From the NCBI GenBank assembly GCA_001593925.1, contig LUCD01000040.1:1-10565 (forward strand): a DNA stretch of 10,565 nucleotides, written 5' to 3'. Every line of letters starts with the position of its first letter. Position 1 is the first letter of the stretch. A program made the translations under genes and the position numbers. The DNA comes from Candidatus Bathyarchaeota archaeon B26-1. GTDB taxonomy: Archaea; Thermoproteota; Bathyarchaeia; Bathyarchaeales; B26-1. Under the pieces are notes generated by a model. That model saw only the letters and a list, made by a program, of their open reading frames with translations. It did no database searches and was not told the DNA's origin. Of this stretch, positions 1-6,287 are shown piece after piece.

Positions 1-216
1 GACGTACGTGTACGCCTGCCCTATGTGGATCGGCGTATTCACGTATGGTGGGGGAGTGTCAATACTGAAGACGGGTTTTCCGCTTTCCTTCTTGAACCTG
101 TAGATTCCTTTCTCCTGCCAAAGTTGGAAGAGAACCCGTTCGACCTCCGGGTTCCAAGTCTTCTCCTTCAGCTTGGGCTTGAACTTCGTTCTGCCGCTGG
201 AACACATGGTACTCAC
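1..216 (-). CDS. valS: Valyl-tRNA synthetase, N-terminal part (cut by window edge)
   Basis: Class I aminoacyl-tRNA synthetase that charges tRNA-Val in the cytoplasm. Only about the first 72 codons are inside the window; the gene continues past base 1. The N-terminus reads KPKLKEKTWNPEVE, then a PVFSIDTPPPYVNTPIHIGQ stretch. The last part is the class I HIGH motif in the HIGQ form of archaeal-type ValRS, preceded by the usual DTPPPYVN strand. The start is uncertain between GTG at 216 and in-frame ATG at 207. GTG is preferred because GGGGTGA (minus strand, 223-229) lies 6 nt before it, while the ATG is 15 nt away. An in-frame TGA just upstream rules out a longer protein. A TATA-like element lies near 245-256. 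Family assignment is confident; the exact start is less so. Confidence 0.93.
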   Translation of the reverse strand, partial: MSTMCSSGRTKFKPKLKEKTWNPEVERVLFQLWQEKGIYRFKKESGKPVFSIDTPPPYVNTPIHIGQAYTYV

Positions 217-244
217 TACTCTTCACCCCTATAACAGTCACACC

Positions 245-256
245 ATAAAAAGTTTA
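245..256 (-). promoter_or_regulatory. valS: Candidate TATA box of valS
   Basis: On the minus strand this reads AAACTTTTTAT, an AT-rich TATA-like element about 30-35 bp before the GTG start of valS. It would give a very short leader, so the transcription start could lie inside or just before the Shine-Dalgarno site. Position and composition are the only support. Confidence 0.4.
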
Positions 257-471
257 GACGGGAAGAATCCTCGAGATGGAAGGCAAGCCTAAAGCCTATG
301 AAGATTTCAGACGGGGTTAATCTACTTGGCGGTTTCGGCAGCTCAGCAAGCCTTCCCCCTTCCTCACGTCAATACGTAAATTTTGAATTATCTCCACGCG
401 AAGATAAATAAGCGTTTCTCCTCCTCAAGGCCGTGTTTTATGTCTCATAGTCCAGACAATGAAATTTTCCC

Positions 472-484
472 TTTGTTAAACAAA
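472..484. repeat. Short perfect inverted repeat (TTTGTTAAACAAA)
   Basis: The 6-base arms TTTGTT and AACAAA are perfect complements around a single A. CC at 470-471 and GG at 486-487 extend the symmetry with one offset base. It lies in a gene-free stretch. It could be an operator-like site or chance in AT-rich DNA; nothing nearby ties it to a gene. Confidence 0.35.
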
Positions 485-682
485 AGGTGTGGGTGAGTAT
501 GCCTTGCTCAATCATTCGTATTCGATTCTTTTACTGACACTGAAAGGAAGAGGTAAGACTGGAGTCTCCCCATCCCCAAACAGATAGTAGTTTTCTCTCC
601 ACCCCCTTAAATTCCAACTTCTATTATTTTTAAAAGGGTTTTGCGAAGGGAATTTGACAAAATTAGGGAGAATAGGTAGCCT

Positions 683-796
683 TCAGCCGCTAGGTCTCCT
701 TGTCACTCCTCTAGAAGCTCCGAAGAGGAGGCACGACCCGAAGAGGATTGCTCCCAAGGAGAGGAAGGAACCCGTGTAGCCGGGTGTTACGGCTAT
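683..796 (-). pseudogene. Displaced last transmembrane helix of the MFS gene (-1 frame)
   Basis: Read one base back from the CTA-TAG end of the MFS frame, the minus strand continues as 37 codons ending at TGA 683-685. It begins IAVTPGYTGSFLSLGAILFG and continues with a hydrophobic run (about residues 11-27), then a basic, polar tail with RR and a final PSG. That is what TM12 and the cytoplasmic tail of an MFS protein look like, and it starts exactly where the upstream frame breaks off. One extra base at about 794-796 would fuse both parts. It could be a real frameshift mutation, an assembly indel, or (least likely) programmed frameshifting. Confidence 0.8.
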
Positions 797-1947
797 AGGA
801 TCACCCCGGTTATGATCGGTCCGAGTGCTTGGCCTACATCCATTATCGTTGCGAGGAAGCCCATGGACGTCCCGTAGAGTTCTCTGCGTGACAGGTCTCC
901 AACGAGGGCTGACGTGGAGGACGTAACCATAGAGAAGCTCAACCCGTACATGATTGAGATGGTTAACAACGCTGGAAAGCTTCTTGTATACGGGATCAGG
1001 CTCAGAACGGTGCCTCCCAAAGCTAAACCGGCGAGTATAGGCCTTCTCCTTCCAACCTTGTCCGAGAGCCTCCCCATGAAAGGATTAATTAACGGTATGA
1101 AGATCAGCTGGGACCCGGAGATGACCCCTATAAGGAACGGGTCAAGCATAACGACATTGTTGAGGTACCCGACGAGGAAGAACTCGAGCGCCCCGTAGGC
1201 ATATAGAGTTGACGCTTCAACCACGCTTACGGAGAGGATTCCAGGGTTCTTTAAGACCTCTCCCCACCCGGAGGGTAATCCCAAACTCTTCATCCTCCTA
1301 AGACTATTTGAGGGCGCGGGTCCACCTCTTCCGGAATGATCCTCCCTAGGCAGGAACAACGCCGCGATGAGGGAAGCCGTCCCCGCGACGCCTACAGCCG
1401 TATACAACAAGTCGTAGTTCCAGAAGGTTACTGAGAGGATGAAGCCTCCTAGGAAGGGGGCGATGCTCCTCCCCACAAGCGTCGCGGAGGTGAAGGTCGA
1501 GATTTTCTCCCCCTTCTTGGAGGGGAACCTCTCAGCTATAGCGGCCTTCGCGACGGGGACAAATATGGCCGTTGCGAAGCCGTGGTAGAACCGGACGAGG
1601 ACGAGCTGCCACCAAGAGTCTATGAAGATGTAAAGCAGGGGCGCGGAGGCAAAGATCAAAGCTGAGAAGAGGAGGACTCTCCTCCTGCCGAGTACATCCG
1701 AGAGCACCCCGGCCGGTAGACTTATGATGATTCCCGGAACCGTTGAGGCCGCCGCAACCACACCCATGAGGGCTGTTGGAGTGTTGAGGCTCTCAGCGAA
1801 AGGGTTCAACACAGGGTTCTTCGACATGGTTGAGCTGAGGATGGCGAACGCCCCCATAACGCATAGGATCACGAAGAACGAGATTCCGTCATCCCTAAAG
1901 GATGCCGAAGGCTCCGAAGAACCATGCTTCTCAACCAAATGGTTCAC
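793..1947 (-). CDS. Major facilitator superfamily transporter (C-terminus frame-shifted)
   Basis: Integral membrane secondary transporter of the MFS; the substrate is not evident. The 384 residues hold hydrophobic helices from about residue 22. MFS motif A occurs between TM2 and TM3 (GVLSDVLGRRR, about 80-90) and again at the matching place in the second half (GRLSDKVGRRRP, about 292-303). A basic central loop lies at about 200-232. The frame stops at TAG 793-795 inside what should be the last helix, right after GPIITGVIL. The missing helix is present in the -1 frame down to 683 (listed separately); joined, the protein would be 421 residues, close to the usual 12-TM size. The start is GTG at 1945-1947 with no clear Shine-Dalgarno. 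It lies 28 bp after the PDCD5-like gene on the same strand, so co-transcription is likely. The transporter assignment is secure; whether it is functional depends on the frameshift. Confidence 0.88.
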   Translation of the reverse strand: MNHLVEKHGSSEPSASFRDDGISFFVILCVMGAFAILSSTMSKNPVLNPFAESLNTPTALMGVVAAASTVPGIIISLPAGVLSDVLGRRRVLLFSALIFASAPLLYIFIDSWWQLVLVRFYHGFATAIFVPVAKAAIAERFPSKKGEKISTFTSATLVGRSIAPFLGGFILSVTFWNYDLLYTAVGVAGTASLIAALFLPREDHSGRGGPAPSNSLRRMKSLGLPSGWGEVLKNPGILSVSVVEASTLYAYGALEFFLVGYLNNVVMLDPFLIGVISGSQLIFIPLINPFMGRLSDKVGRRRPILAGLALGGTVLSLIPYTRSFPALLTISIMYGLSFSMVTSSTSALVGDLSRRELYGTSMGFLATIMDVGQALGPIITGVIL

Positions 1948-1976
1948 CAGTCTTCGTGACGCGGCGGCCTCGCCAT
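1944..1976 (-). other. 10-codon mini-ORF linking PDCD5-like stop to MFS start
   Basis: The PDCD5-like stop TAA (1976-1978) shares a base with an ATG (TAATG). That ATG opens the reading frame MARPPRHEDW, whose TGA stop (1944-1946) overlaps the MFS GTG start (GTGA). Both joins have the form of translational-coupling overlaps. Alternatively, a one-base indel hides the true MFS start at this ATG. Confidence 0.35.
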
Positions 1977-2362
1977 TAGAGGCCCTCCCTTATCTTCTCG
2001 TGGAGGCTCTTGGCCCTCCCATCCTCTATAATCCTTATCCTCGTCTGGAGCCTAACCTTTAAGCCCAGCCTGTAGAAGAGCCCGTAGAGTTCCTCCCCGG
2101 TTATCTTGCCCCTTATCTTCCCTTCCATTATCAGCTTGGCTAACTCCCTTTCAATGTACTCGGCGACTTGAGGGTACTGGAGACGGGCCGCCCTCATGAC
2201 CTCCCAAGCTCTACCGACAAAGTGGCGGCTCAGAATCTCTCTGGGGTTCAGTCTCTTCTGAGGCCTCTCAGCCTCCCTCCTCTTAGCCTCTAAGAGACGT
2301 CTCATCTCCAAGAGTTTACGTCTCCTCAACAGTTCGAGTTCACGGTCTTCTGAGCCGCTCAT
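1976..2362 (-). CDS. PDCD5-family DNA-binding protein
   Basis: Small basic protein of the PDCD5 (TFAR19) family, found in all archaea and in eukaryotes; archaeal members are annotated as double-stranded-DNA-binding. Residues 1-38 form a highly charged helix (many E/R pairs). The three-helix core follows, about 42-100: EILSRHF, then AARLQYPQVAEYIERELAKL, then GKIRGKITGEELYGLFYRLG. The GKI-x-GKIT-x-EEL signature and overall length of 128 residues fit the family. The C-terminal tail (101-128) is basic and closes with KSLHEKIREGL. The start is ATG at 2362; GGAGGAAGA (2371-2379) lies 8 nt before it. It lies 84 bp downstream of aRF1, has its own TATA-like box, and precedes the MFS gene. Assignment rests on the core pattern, not a search. 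Confidence 0.8.
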   Translation of the reverse strand: MSGSEDRELELLRRRKLLEMRRLLEAKRREAERPQKRLNPREILSRHFVGRAWEVMRAARLQYPQVAEYIERELAKLIMEGKIRGKITGEELYGLFYRLGLKVRLQTRIRIIEDGRAKSLHEKIREGL

Positions 2363-2370
2363 TACGAGAA

Positions 2371-2420
2371 TCTTCCTCCAGAGAGGTCCCTTAGGATTTA
2401 AGGCAAAGAATTCATAAATC
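2371..2420 (-). promoter_or_regulatory. TATA-like box and Shine-Dalgarno of the PDCD5-like gene
   Basis: On the minus strand GATTTATGAA at 2411-2420 is a TATA-like element about 50 bp before the ATG. GGAGGAAGA at 2371-2379 is a good ribosome site with 8-nt spacing. Together they suggest the gene can be transcribed independently of aRF1, although read-through is also possible. Confidence 0.5.
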
Positions 2421-2446
2421 TTTTCCGGGTTCTTGTTGAAACGTTC

Positions 2447-3718
2447 TCAATTCTCCGTCATCTTGAACCTCAGGATGGCGGCTACGCCTCCGAAGGAGTT
2501 CTTGAGCATCTGGCCCTCCTCGGTCTCAGCTGAGATCATCTCGACGTCCGCCCCCGTCTTCTCCGCAAGCTCCGCCAGTTCATCGATCACATCCTTCTTC
2601 TCTTCTATATGGAGCGTCGGCAAGTTACATTTCGGGCAAGGTTTGCCGTTGACCTCCGCCTCGAAATCTTGGAGTTTAGACGCCTTAACGGTCTCTTTAT
2701 GTTTGTGGCCGCATGAGGAGCACTTGACGGTTACCCGAACCCTATCCAAAGCCTCCGAGAGGAGGAGGAGCCTCACAAACCCAGCCTCCAGAGCCCTCCT
2801 AACCTCGTTCTCCCCATAGGTTGCCATGCCAGTGTCATGGCCAACCTCGTACAGGAAGCTCTGCATTATCCTCCGCTCCTCCACGTATCTAATGTGCTTT
2901 ATGATCTCCGGGGCCTTAGAGACGACCTCCTTCACACCCTGCTCACCAGTATAAGCCGTATCCACGGTCGCGATAACCTTCTCCCTCAACATGTAGTTCA
3001 AGTATCCCCCCTTCTCGAAGTCATACTTCGTGGGGCCCGGCCCTCCGATAATTATGCCTTTAAGGTCTTCGATCGGGAGGAACACGTCCTCGGCGTGGCT
3101 TGCAACCCTCTTGTAGTACTCGATGAGTTTGGCTTCTCTCAGCCTCTCGAAACGTCTAGCGGACTGGCCTCCAGCCCTGTGCTTCCCAGCCACCCCGGAC
3201 GTTATCTCCTCAACTATTTCAAGTCTCCTCCCTTTGAGGATGGCGAAGGTGGCCTCGCTCGAGTCGAGGACAAGTATGCCGTAAGTCTCCTTCTCCTTCA
3301 AGAGGTCTTGAAGGTACTCTATGTGGAATCTGGAGTCGCAACGGTAGAGGTATATGTTGATCGGTTCAGGAGGCACAACGACGTAGGTTTCGAGTTTCTC
3401 GCTTCCCGGCCCGTTCTGGGGGATCGCTCCGCAGAAGATCGCTAACCCGGTTTCGGGAACCTTCTTGAAGAGCTTGAGGCGTTGCATAACCCTGACGATC
3501 GCGTCTTGAACGTTCTTCCTCGTCGTGGTCGACTTTATGTTCGAGGCTGTCCCCCACTCCTCCTTGAGCATCGAGACAACCTCGCTCACTTGGCGGCCCG
3601 GAGGAACATACAGCGAGACGAGCTCCGTGCCTCTACCTTCCTTCGCTGAGAGCCTGTCCAGTACCTTCTTCAAACGGTATCTCTCGAGCGAAGTTCTCTT
3701 CTCGGGCATAGAAGCCAC
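2447..3718 (-). CDS. prf1: Peptide chain release factor aRF1
   Basis: Archaeal class I release factor, homologous to eukaryotic eRF1. It recognises all three stop codons in the ribosomal A site and triggers peptidyl-tRNA hydrolysis. All hallmarks are visible. The stop-codon-reading NIKS motif is at residues 60-63 and YxCxxxF at 125-131 (YRCDSRF). The catalytic GGQ loop is at 183-185 in KHRAGGQSARRFERLR. A zinc-ribbon mini-domain in the C-terminal domain has Cys333, Cys336, Cys361 and Cys364. The length of 423 residues is normal. The start is GTG at 3718, with AGGAG about 9 nt upstream. An in-frame ATG at 3709 (Met4) is possible but is farther from that site. No abnormality seen. The gene is flanked by the PDCD5-like gene downstream and the aminotransferase upstream, both on the same strand. 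Confidence 0.97.
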   Translation of the reverse strand: MASMPEKRTSLERYRLKKVLDRLSAKEGRGTELVSLYVPPGRQVSEVVSMLKEEWGTASNIKSTTTRKNVQDAIVRVMQRLKLFKKVPETGLAIFCGAIPQNGPGSEKLETYVVVPPEPINIYLYRCDSRFHIEYLQDLLKEKETYGILVLDSSEATFAILKGRRLEIVEEITSGVAGKHRAGGQSARRFERLREAKLIEYYKRVASHAEDVFLPIEDLKGIIIGGPGPTKYDFEKGGYLNYMLREKVIATVDTAYTGEQGVKEVVSKAPEIIKHIRYVEERRIMQSFLYEVGHDTGMATYGENEVRRALEAGFVRLLLLSEALDRVRVTVKCSSCGHKHKETVKASKLQDFEAEVNGKPCPKCNLPTLHIEEKKDVIDELAELAEKTGADVEMISAETEEGQMLKNSFGGVAAILRFKMTEN

Positions 3719-3844
3719 ACGCCTGTTCTCCTAAGCTGGCCAGTAGCCTTTTACTAAGCCACACCTCAACGGCGGGGTGGAATCGACTCTTTAGCCATTC
3801 AAGTAACGAAGCCGATACTATTAAATGTTATAACTGCGCCGACG
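3719..3844 (-). promoter_or_regulatory. prf1: aRF1 upstream region
   Basis: 126 bp between the aminotransferase stop and the aRF1 GTG. On the minus strand there is AGGAGAA about 9 nt before the start, a TATA-like TTAGTAAAAGG near 3750-3760, and a second AT-rich element (TTATAACATTTAATAG) near 3818-3833. Either could be the promoter. The farther one would leave a leader of about 75 nt. Confidence 0.4.
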
Positions 3845-5086
3845 CTACTCCTTGATGTAGTGGGACTCAACCTTCCTCAGGGCTTCAGCTATGTCCATCG
3901 CTTCCCTATCCGTGTAGCATTCATGTATGGGAAGGACTAGGTGCGTGTCTATGGCTCTCCGAGCGTTCGGGCACGAGCCCTCATACTTTATGGTTCCACC
4001 CCAGAAGGGGCAGACCCATGGACACTGGGAGTCGCCGTATGTCCGCCTATCCCTTATCCAAGGCTTCTCATAGACCAAGTGGTCGTATTTCCCTCCTACC
4101 GGTATCCCCTCAGCCCTGACGGCCCTCCCAAACTCTTCCATAGTCACCTTCAGCTTGGACTCGTACACCCTGAGGAAGACGAACCAGTAGGAGGAGACGG
4201 CTCCCTCGATCACCTTACCTAAACGGACGGTTTCTAGGTCCTTCATCTCCTTCTCGAGTCTCGCCACAAACCTGCGGCGGGCCTCCACGATCTTGGGCAG
4301 CTTCCTGAGCTGGACCCTCCCTATCGCGGCTTCGAGCTCCGTCATGCGGTAGTTGTTGCCTAGGAAGATGTTGCCCCTAGCTGTTGTACCGAAGGGTTTC
4401 CCCCTGTCAGCAAACCTCTTCGCGTTCCAGTAAAGCTCCTCGTCGTCCGTTATTATCATGCCTCCCTGCCCACCAGAGGTTATGTGCTTCCCGCTCATGA
4501 GGCTGAAGCATCCCACGTGCCCTATCGTTCCGGCCTTCCTCCCCTTGTAGAGGGCGTCGTGGGCTTGACTGCAGTCCTCTATAACCGTTAGGTTGTGCTC
4601 CTCCGCTATCTCCATTATGGGGTCCATGTCGCATGGTTGCCCAGCTATATGCGCGACGATCACGGCTCTCGTCTTGGGGGTTATCCGTTCCTCCAGAGAT
4701 TTCGGGTCCATGTTGAAGGTTTCCGGGTCTACATCCGCGAAGACGGGTATACAGTTCTGGAAGAGGATGGGGGCTACGGCTCCGGGGTCCGTGATCGGGG
4801 ATGAGATGACTTCGCATCCGACGTTGAGCCTCAGGGCGCCGAGAGCCGAGTGGATGGAGGCCGTCCCTGAACTCACGGCCGTAGCGTACTTGGCTCCGAA
4901 GTACTTCGCGAACTCCTCCTCGAAGGCGTCTACTTCGGTTCCGCCGTAGCGGTCGAAGGCCCCGCCCTCCCTCATACACCTCTCCATAAGGTTGACTACG
5001 GCCTCGAGTTCCTCTTGGCCGATCTGGATGCGGGGTGGGAAAGGCTCCTTCCGGACGGGTTCCCCTCCCTCAATGGCGAGCCGCAA
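3845..5086 (-). CDS. DegT/DnrJ/EryC1/StrS-family PLP aminotransferase
   Basis: Fold-type I PLP enzyme of the sugar aminotransferase family, expected to move an amino group (usually from Glu or Gln) onto a keto sugar or keto cyclitol. Visible elements: the opening LAIEGGEPVRKEPFPPR; the cofactor phosphate loop SSGTASIHSAL (72-82); Asp171 in IEDCSQAHDA for the pyridine nitrogen; Lys200 in SGKHITSGGQGGM as the Schiff-base lysine; and NNYRMTELEAAIG (244-256) typical of the family. At 413 residues it is full length. The start is TTG at 5086, supported by the conserved N-terminus, a GAGGT site 7 nt upstream and an in-frame TAG just before. The next gene upstream is a sugar isomerase-like enzyme, so a joint role in amino-sugar or cyclitol metabolism is plausible. 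The substrate is unknown. Confidence 0.93.
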   Translation of the reverse strand: MRLAIEGGEPVRKEPFPPRIQIGQEELEAVVNLMERCMREGGAFDRYGGTEVDAFEEEFAKYFGAKYATAVSSGTASIHSALGALRLNVGCEVISSPITDPGAVAPILFQNCIPVFADVDPETFNMDPKSLEERITPKTRAVIVAHIAGQPCDMDPIMEIAEEHNLTVIEDCSQAHDALYKGRKAGTIGHVGCFSLMSGKHITSGGQGGMIITDDEELYWNAKRFADRGKPFGTTARGNIFLGNNYRMTELEAAIGRVQLRKLPKIVEARRRFVARLEKEMKDLETVRLGKVIEGAVSSYWFVFLRVYESKLKVTMEEFGRAVRAEGIPVGGKYDHLVYEKPWIRDRRTYGDSQCPWVCPFWGGTIKYEGSCPNARRAIDTHLVLPIHECYTDREAMDIAEALRKVESHYIKE

Positions 5087-5093
5087 GGAATAA

Positions 5094-5132
5094 ACCTCAA
5101 AAAACTAACGAGTAGGGTTTCATTATAAAAGG
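5094..5132 (-). promoter_or_regulatory. Promoter and ribosome site of the aminotransferase (TTG start)
   Basis: On the minus strand CCTTTTATAATG (about 5121-5132) is a clear archaeal TATA box about 40 bp before the TTG. GAGGT at about 5094-5098 lies 7 nt before the TTG. The isomerase gene upstream has the same layout (TATA about 40 bp before a non-ATG start), so each appears to be transcribed separately. Confidence 0.6.
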
Positions 5133-5152
5133 TTTTTGAGGGCTTTTTGTCT

Positions 5153-6007
5153 TCAGAAGGCTGACCTCAAGTACTCGACGTCCCTCTTCAGTATCTCCAC
5201 AACCTTCTCTTGTGGTAGGGTTGTCCATCCCTCAAACTCGTCCTCTATCGAGATCACGCCCTTGTACCCCTTCTCCTTGAGCATCCTCACAACCTTCAGG
5301 AGGTTTATGTCGCCTTCGGGTAGAGGCGTTAACTTTACCTCGCCTATCTTCCTCCTCTCATACTTCCTCTCCGCCGTCCCGTTCTTCATGTGCGTGTGAG
5401 CCGTCACGGGGGCCAGCCTCTCAAATATCTCTTCAACCTCACTCAAAGAGTATCCGTACCAGTAGAAGTTGCCGGTGTCCATGTTGACTTTGAGCGCTTC
5501 AGAGTCCACTTCGTCGAGAATCCTCAGGAGGATGTCCACGTTGTTGGTTATTCTCCCGTGGTTCTCTAAGGCTAGGGTTACACCCCTCTCCTCCGCGTAG
5601 GAAGCCACCATCCTCAACCCCTCCACTATGGCCCTCACGCATTCCTCCTCGGTCTTCCCCTCCATCGGCTCTCCACCGAAGACCCTCACGACGGGTGTTC
5701 CAAGGTTGAAAGCCGCGTCGATGCACATCTTGACCCCCTTAACCTGCCCCTCAAAGAGGTCTCTACTCACCTGGACGAAGTTGTTCCCAGCGTTCACGCT
5801 CGTTACTTTGAAGCCGTAAGAGTCGGCGAGCTCCTCAACCCTTCTCAACCCTTCCTGATCGAAACTCAAGGTTCCCCGGAATATCCCCTTATAGAAGAAG
5901 GGATTATAGAGCTCAAAGCCGTCGACACCGATCTCCCTCAACCTCCCCAAAGACTCCTCAAAGGTCAGTTTACTGAAAACCAGAACGGTCGAACTTATAG
6001 GATACAC
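5153..6007 (-). CDS. Sugar phosphate isomerase/epimerase (xylose-isomerase-like TIM barrel)
   Basis: AP-endonuclease-2/xylose-isomerase-like TIM barrel, the family of sugar and inositol-derivative isomerases and epimerases (IolE/IolI, tagatose epimerase types). From the GTG start (284 aa), the expected metal ligands sit at successive barrel strands: Glu148 with His150 (LALENHG), Asp177 (VNMDTGN), His206 (HTHMKNG) and Glu255 (ISIEDEFEGW). The frame could be extended upstream to a TTG at 6046. The GTG at 6007 is preferred because AGGTGA lies exactly 7 nt before it, because MYPISSTVLVF matches how such proteins begin (straight into strand 1), and because the TATA box (6044-6054) overlaps the TTG. 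It lies directly upstream of the DegT aminotransferase on the same strand. Family is clear; reaction unknown. Confidence 0.88.
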   Translation of the reverse strand: MYPISSTVLVFSKLTFEESLGRLREIGVDGFELYNPFFYKGIFRGTLSFDQEGLRRVEELADSYGFKVTSVNAGNNFVQVSRDLFEGQVKGVKMCIDAAFNLGTPVVRVFGGEPMEGKTEEECVRAIVEGLRMVASYAEERGVTLALENHGRITNNVDILLRILDEVDSEALKVNMDTGNFYWYGYSLSEVEEIFERLAPVTAHTHMKNGTAERKYERRKIGEVKLTPLPEGDINLLKVVRMLKEKGYKGVISIEDEFEGWTTLPQEKVVEILKRDVEYLRSAF

Positions 6008-6014
6008 CCTCCCC

Positions 6015-6054
6015 TCACCTCTCCTATTGAACTGAACAAACCACAAATAAAAGG
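6015..6054 (-). promoter_or_regulatory. TATA box and Shine-Dalgarno that fix the isomerase start
   Basis: On the minus strand CCTTTTATTTG (6044-6054) is a TATA box and GGAGAGGTGA (6015-6024) is a strong ribosome site, 7 nt before GTG 6005-6007. The expected transcription start, about 25 bp past the TATA box, is near 6022-6026. The TTG at 6046 would therefore not be in the mRNA. Confidence 0.65.
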
Positions 6055-6090
6055 TTTTTCAGAACCCACCCACCAACAAACAAAGTAAAG

Positions 6091-6099
6091 TTTAAGTTA
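6091..6099 (+). promoter_or_regulatory. TATA box of tRNA-Leu
   Basis: TTTAAGTTA lies about 29 bp before the first tRNA base (6124), the usual archaeal spacing for a transcript starting a few bases before the mature 5' end. Confidence 0.55.
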
Positions 6100-6123
6100 A
6101 ACAAGAATCCAAGAAGATGATGA

Positions 6124-6246
6124 GCGGGGGTACCCGAGCCAGGTCTAAATGGGGTAAGAGAAAGGGGCCAAACCCCAAGACAAGGGGGAGGACTTAAGAT
6201 CCTCTGGCGTAGGCCTTCGTGGGTTCAAATCCCACCCCCCGCACCA
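6124..6246 (+). tRNA. tRNA-Leu (anticodon UAA) with a D-loop intron
   Basis: Acceptor GCGGGGG (6124-6130) pairs with CCCCCGC (6236-6242), followed by A73 and an encoded CCA (6244-6246). The anticodon stem GAGGA (6188-6192)/TCCTC (6200-6204) encloses loop CTTAAGA, giving anticodon UAA at 6195-6197. The T arm is GTGGG-TTCAAAT-CCCAC (6219-6235). The 14-base variable arm (6205-6218) with a GGC/GCC stem and discriminator A mark a type II leucine tRNA. The D arm is interrupted: CCC (6133-6135) can pair with GGG at 6184-6186 only if about 35 bases are removed. Spliced, the D loop GAGCCAGGTCTAA has 13 bases and the tRNA 88 nt with CCA, both normal for archaeal tRNA-Leu. Confidence 0.93.
6149..6183 (+). 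other. Predicted tRNA intron, position 22/23 (bulge-helix-bulge)
   Basis: The precursor folds as follows. The central 4-bp helix is GUCU (6143-6146) with AGAC (6178-6181). The inner 5-bp helix is UGGGG (6150-6154) with CCCCA (6173-6177). There are 3-base bulges AAA (6147-6149) and AAG (6182-6184), and the D stem CCC (6133-6135) with GGG (6184-6186) serves as outer helix. This is the layout recognised by the archaeal tRNA-splicing endonuclease. Cutting between the second and third base of each bulge removes 35 nt and restores a standard D arm. The canonical intron site is 37/38; this one lies between nucleotides 22 and 23. Boundaries are inferred. Confidence 0.78.
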
Positions 6247-6259
6247 GACATAAACTACG

Positions 6260-6277
6260 TTTTCTGCATTTTCTTTC
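6260..6277 (+). terminator. T-rich tract after tRNA-Leu
   Basis: Two runs of four T's plus a TTTC, starting 14 bases after the CCA end, fit the oligo-T signals at which archaeal RNA polymerase stops. No hairpin is needed or seen. Confidence 0.45.
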
Positions 6278-6287
6278 GACGAGCGCG

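Larger units (their letters stand above)
242..682. other. Intergenic stretch without a convincing gene
   Basis: About 440 bases between valS and the frame-shifted tail of the MFS gene, both of which point left. Neither strand has an open frame with recognisable protein features. The longest candidate noted is a 37-codon plus-strand frame at 298-411 with no supporting ribosome site. There is a perfect 6+1+6 inverted repeat TTTGTT-A-AACAAA at 472-484. Several AT-rich TATA-like tracts occur (minus strand around 407-416 and 620-636). No RNA gene was recognised by eye. Confidence 0.5.

Noticed and set aside
59..241. 60-codon minus-strand frame beside valS
   Set aside because: It overlaps the valS N-terminus in another frame; valS is clearly recognised and this frame has no protein-like features.
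2837..3445. Long plus-strand open frame (202 codons) opposite aRF1
   Set aside because: Antisense shadow of a highly conserved gene; no family features and no promoter or ribosome site.
4407..4979. 190-codon minus-strand frame inside the aminotransferase
   Set aside because: Same strand, other frame, very rich in Arg, Gly and Pro as expected from an out-of-frame reading of GC-rich coding DNA.
6008..6046. N-terminal extension of the isomerase from TTG 6046
   Set aside because: The TTG overlaps the TATA box, so it would lie upstream of the transcript; GTG 6007 has an ideal ribosome site and begins like the family.
6163..6177. Hairpin GGGG-CCAAA-CCCC as the inner helix of the tRNA intron
   Set aside because: Flanks on both sides are purine-rich and cannot form the central helix; pairing CCCC with GGGG at 6151-6154 gives a complete bulge-helix-bulge instead.
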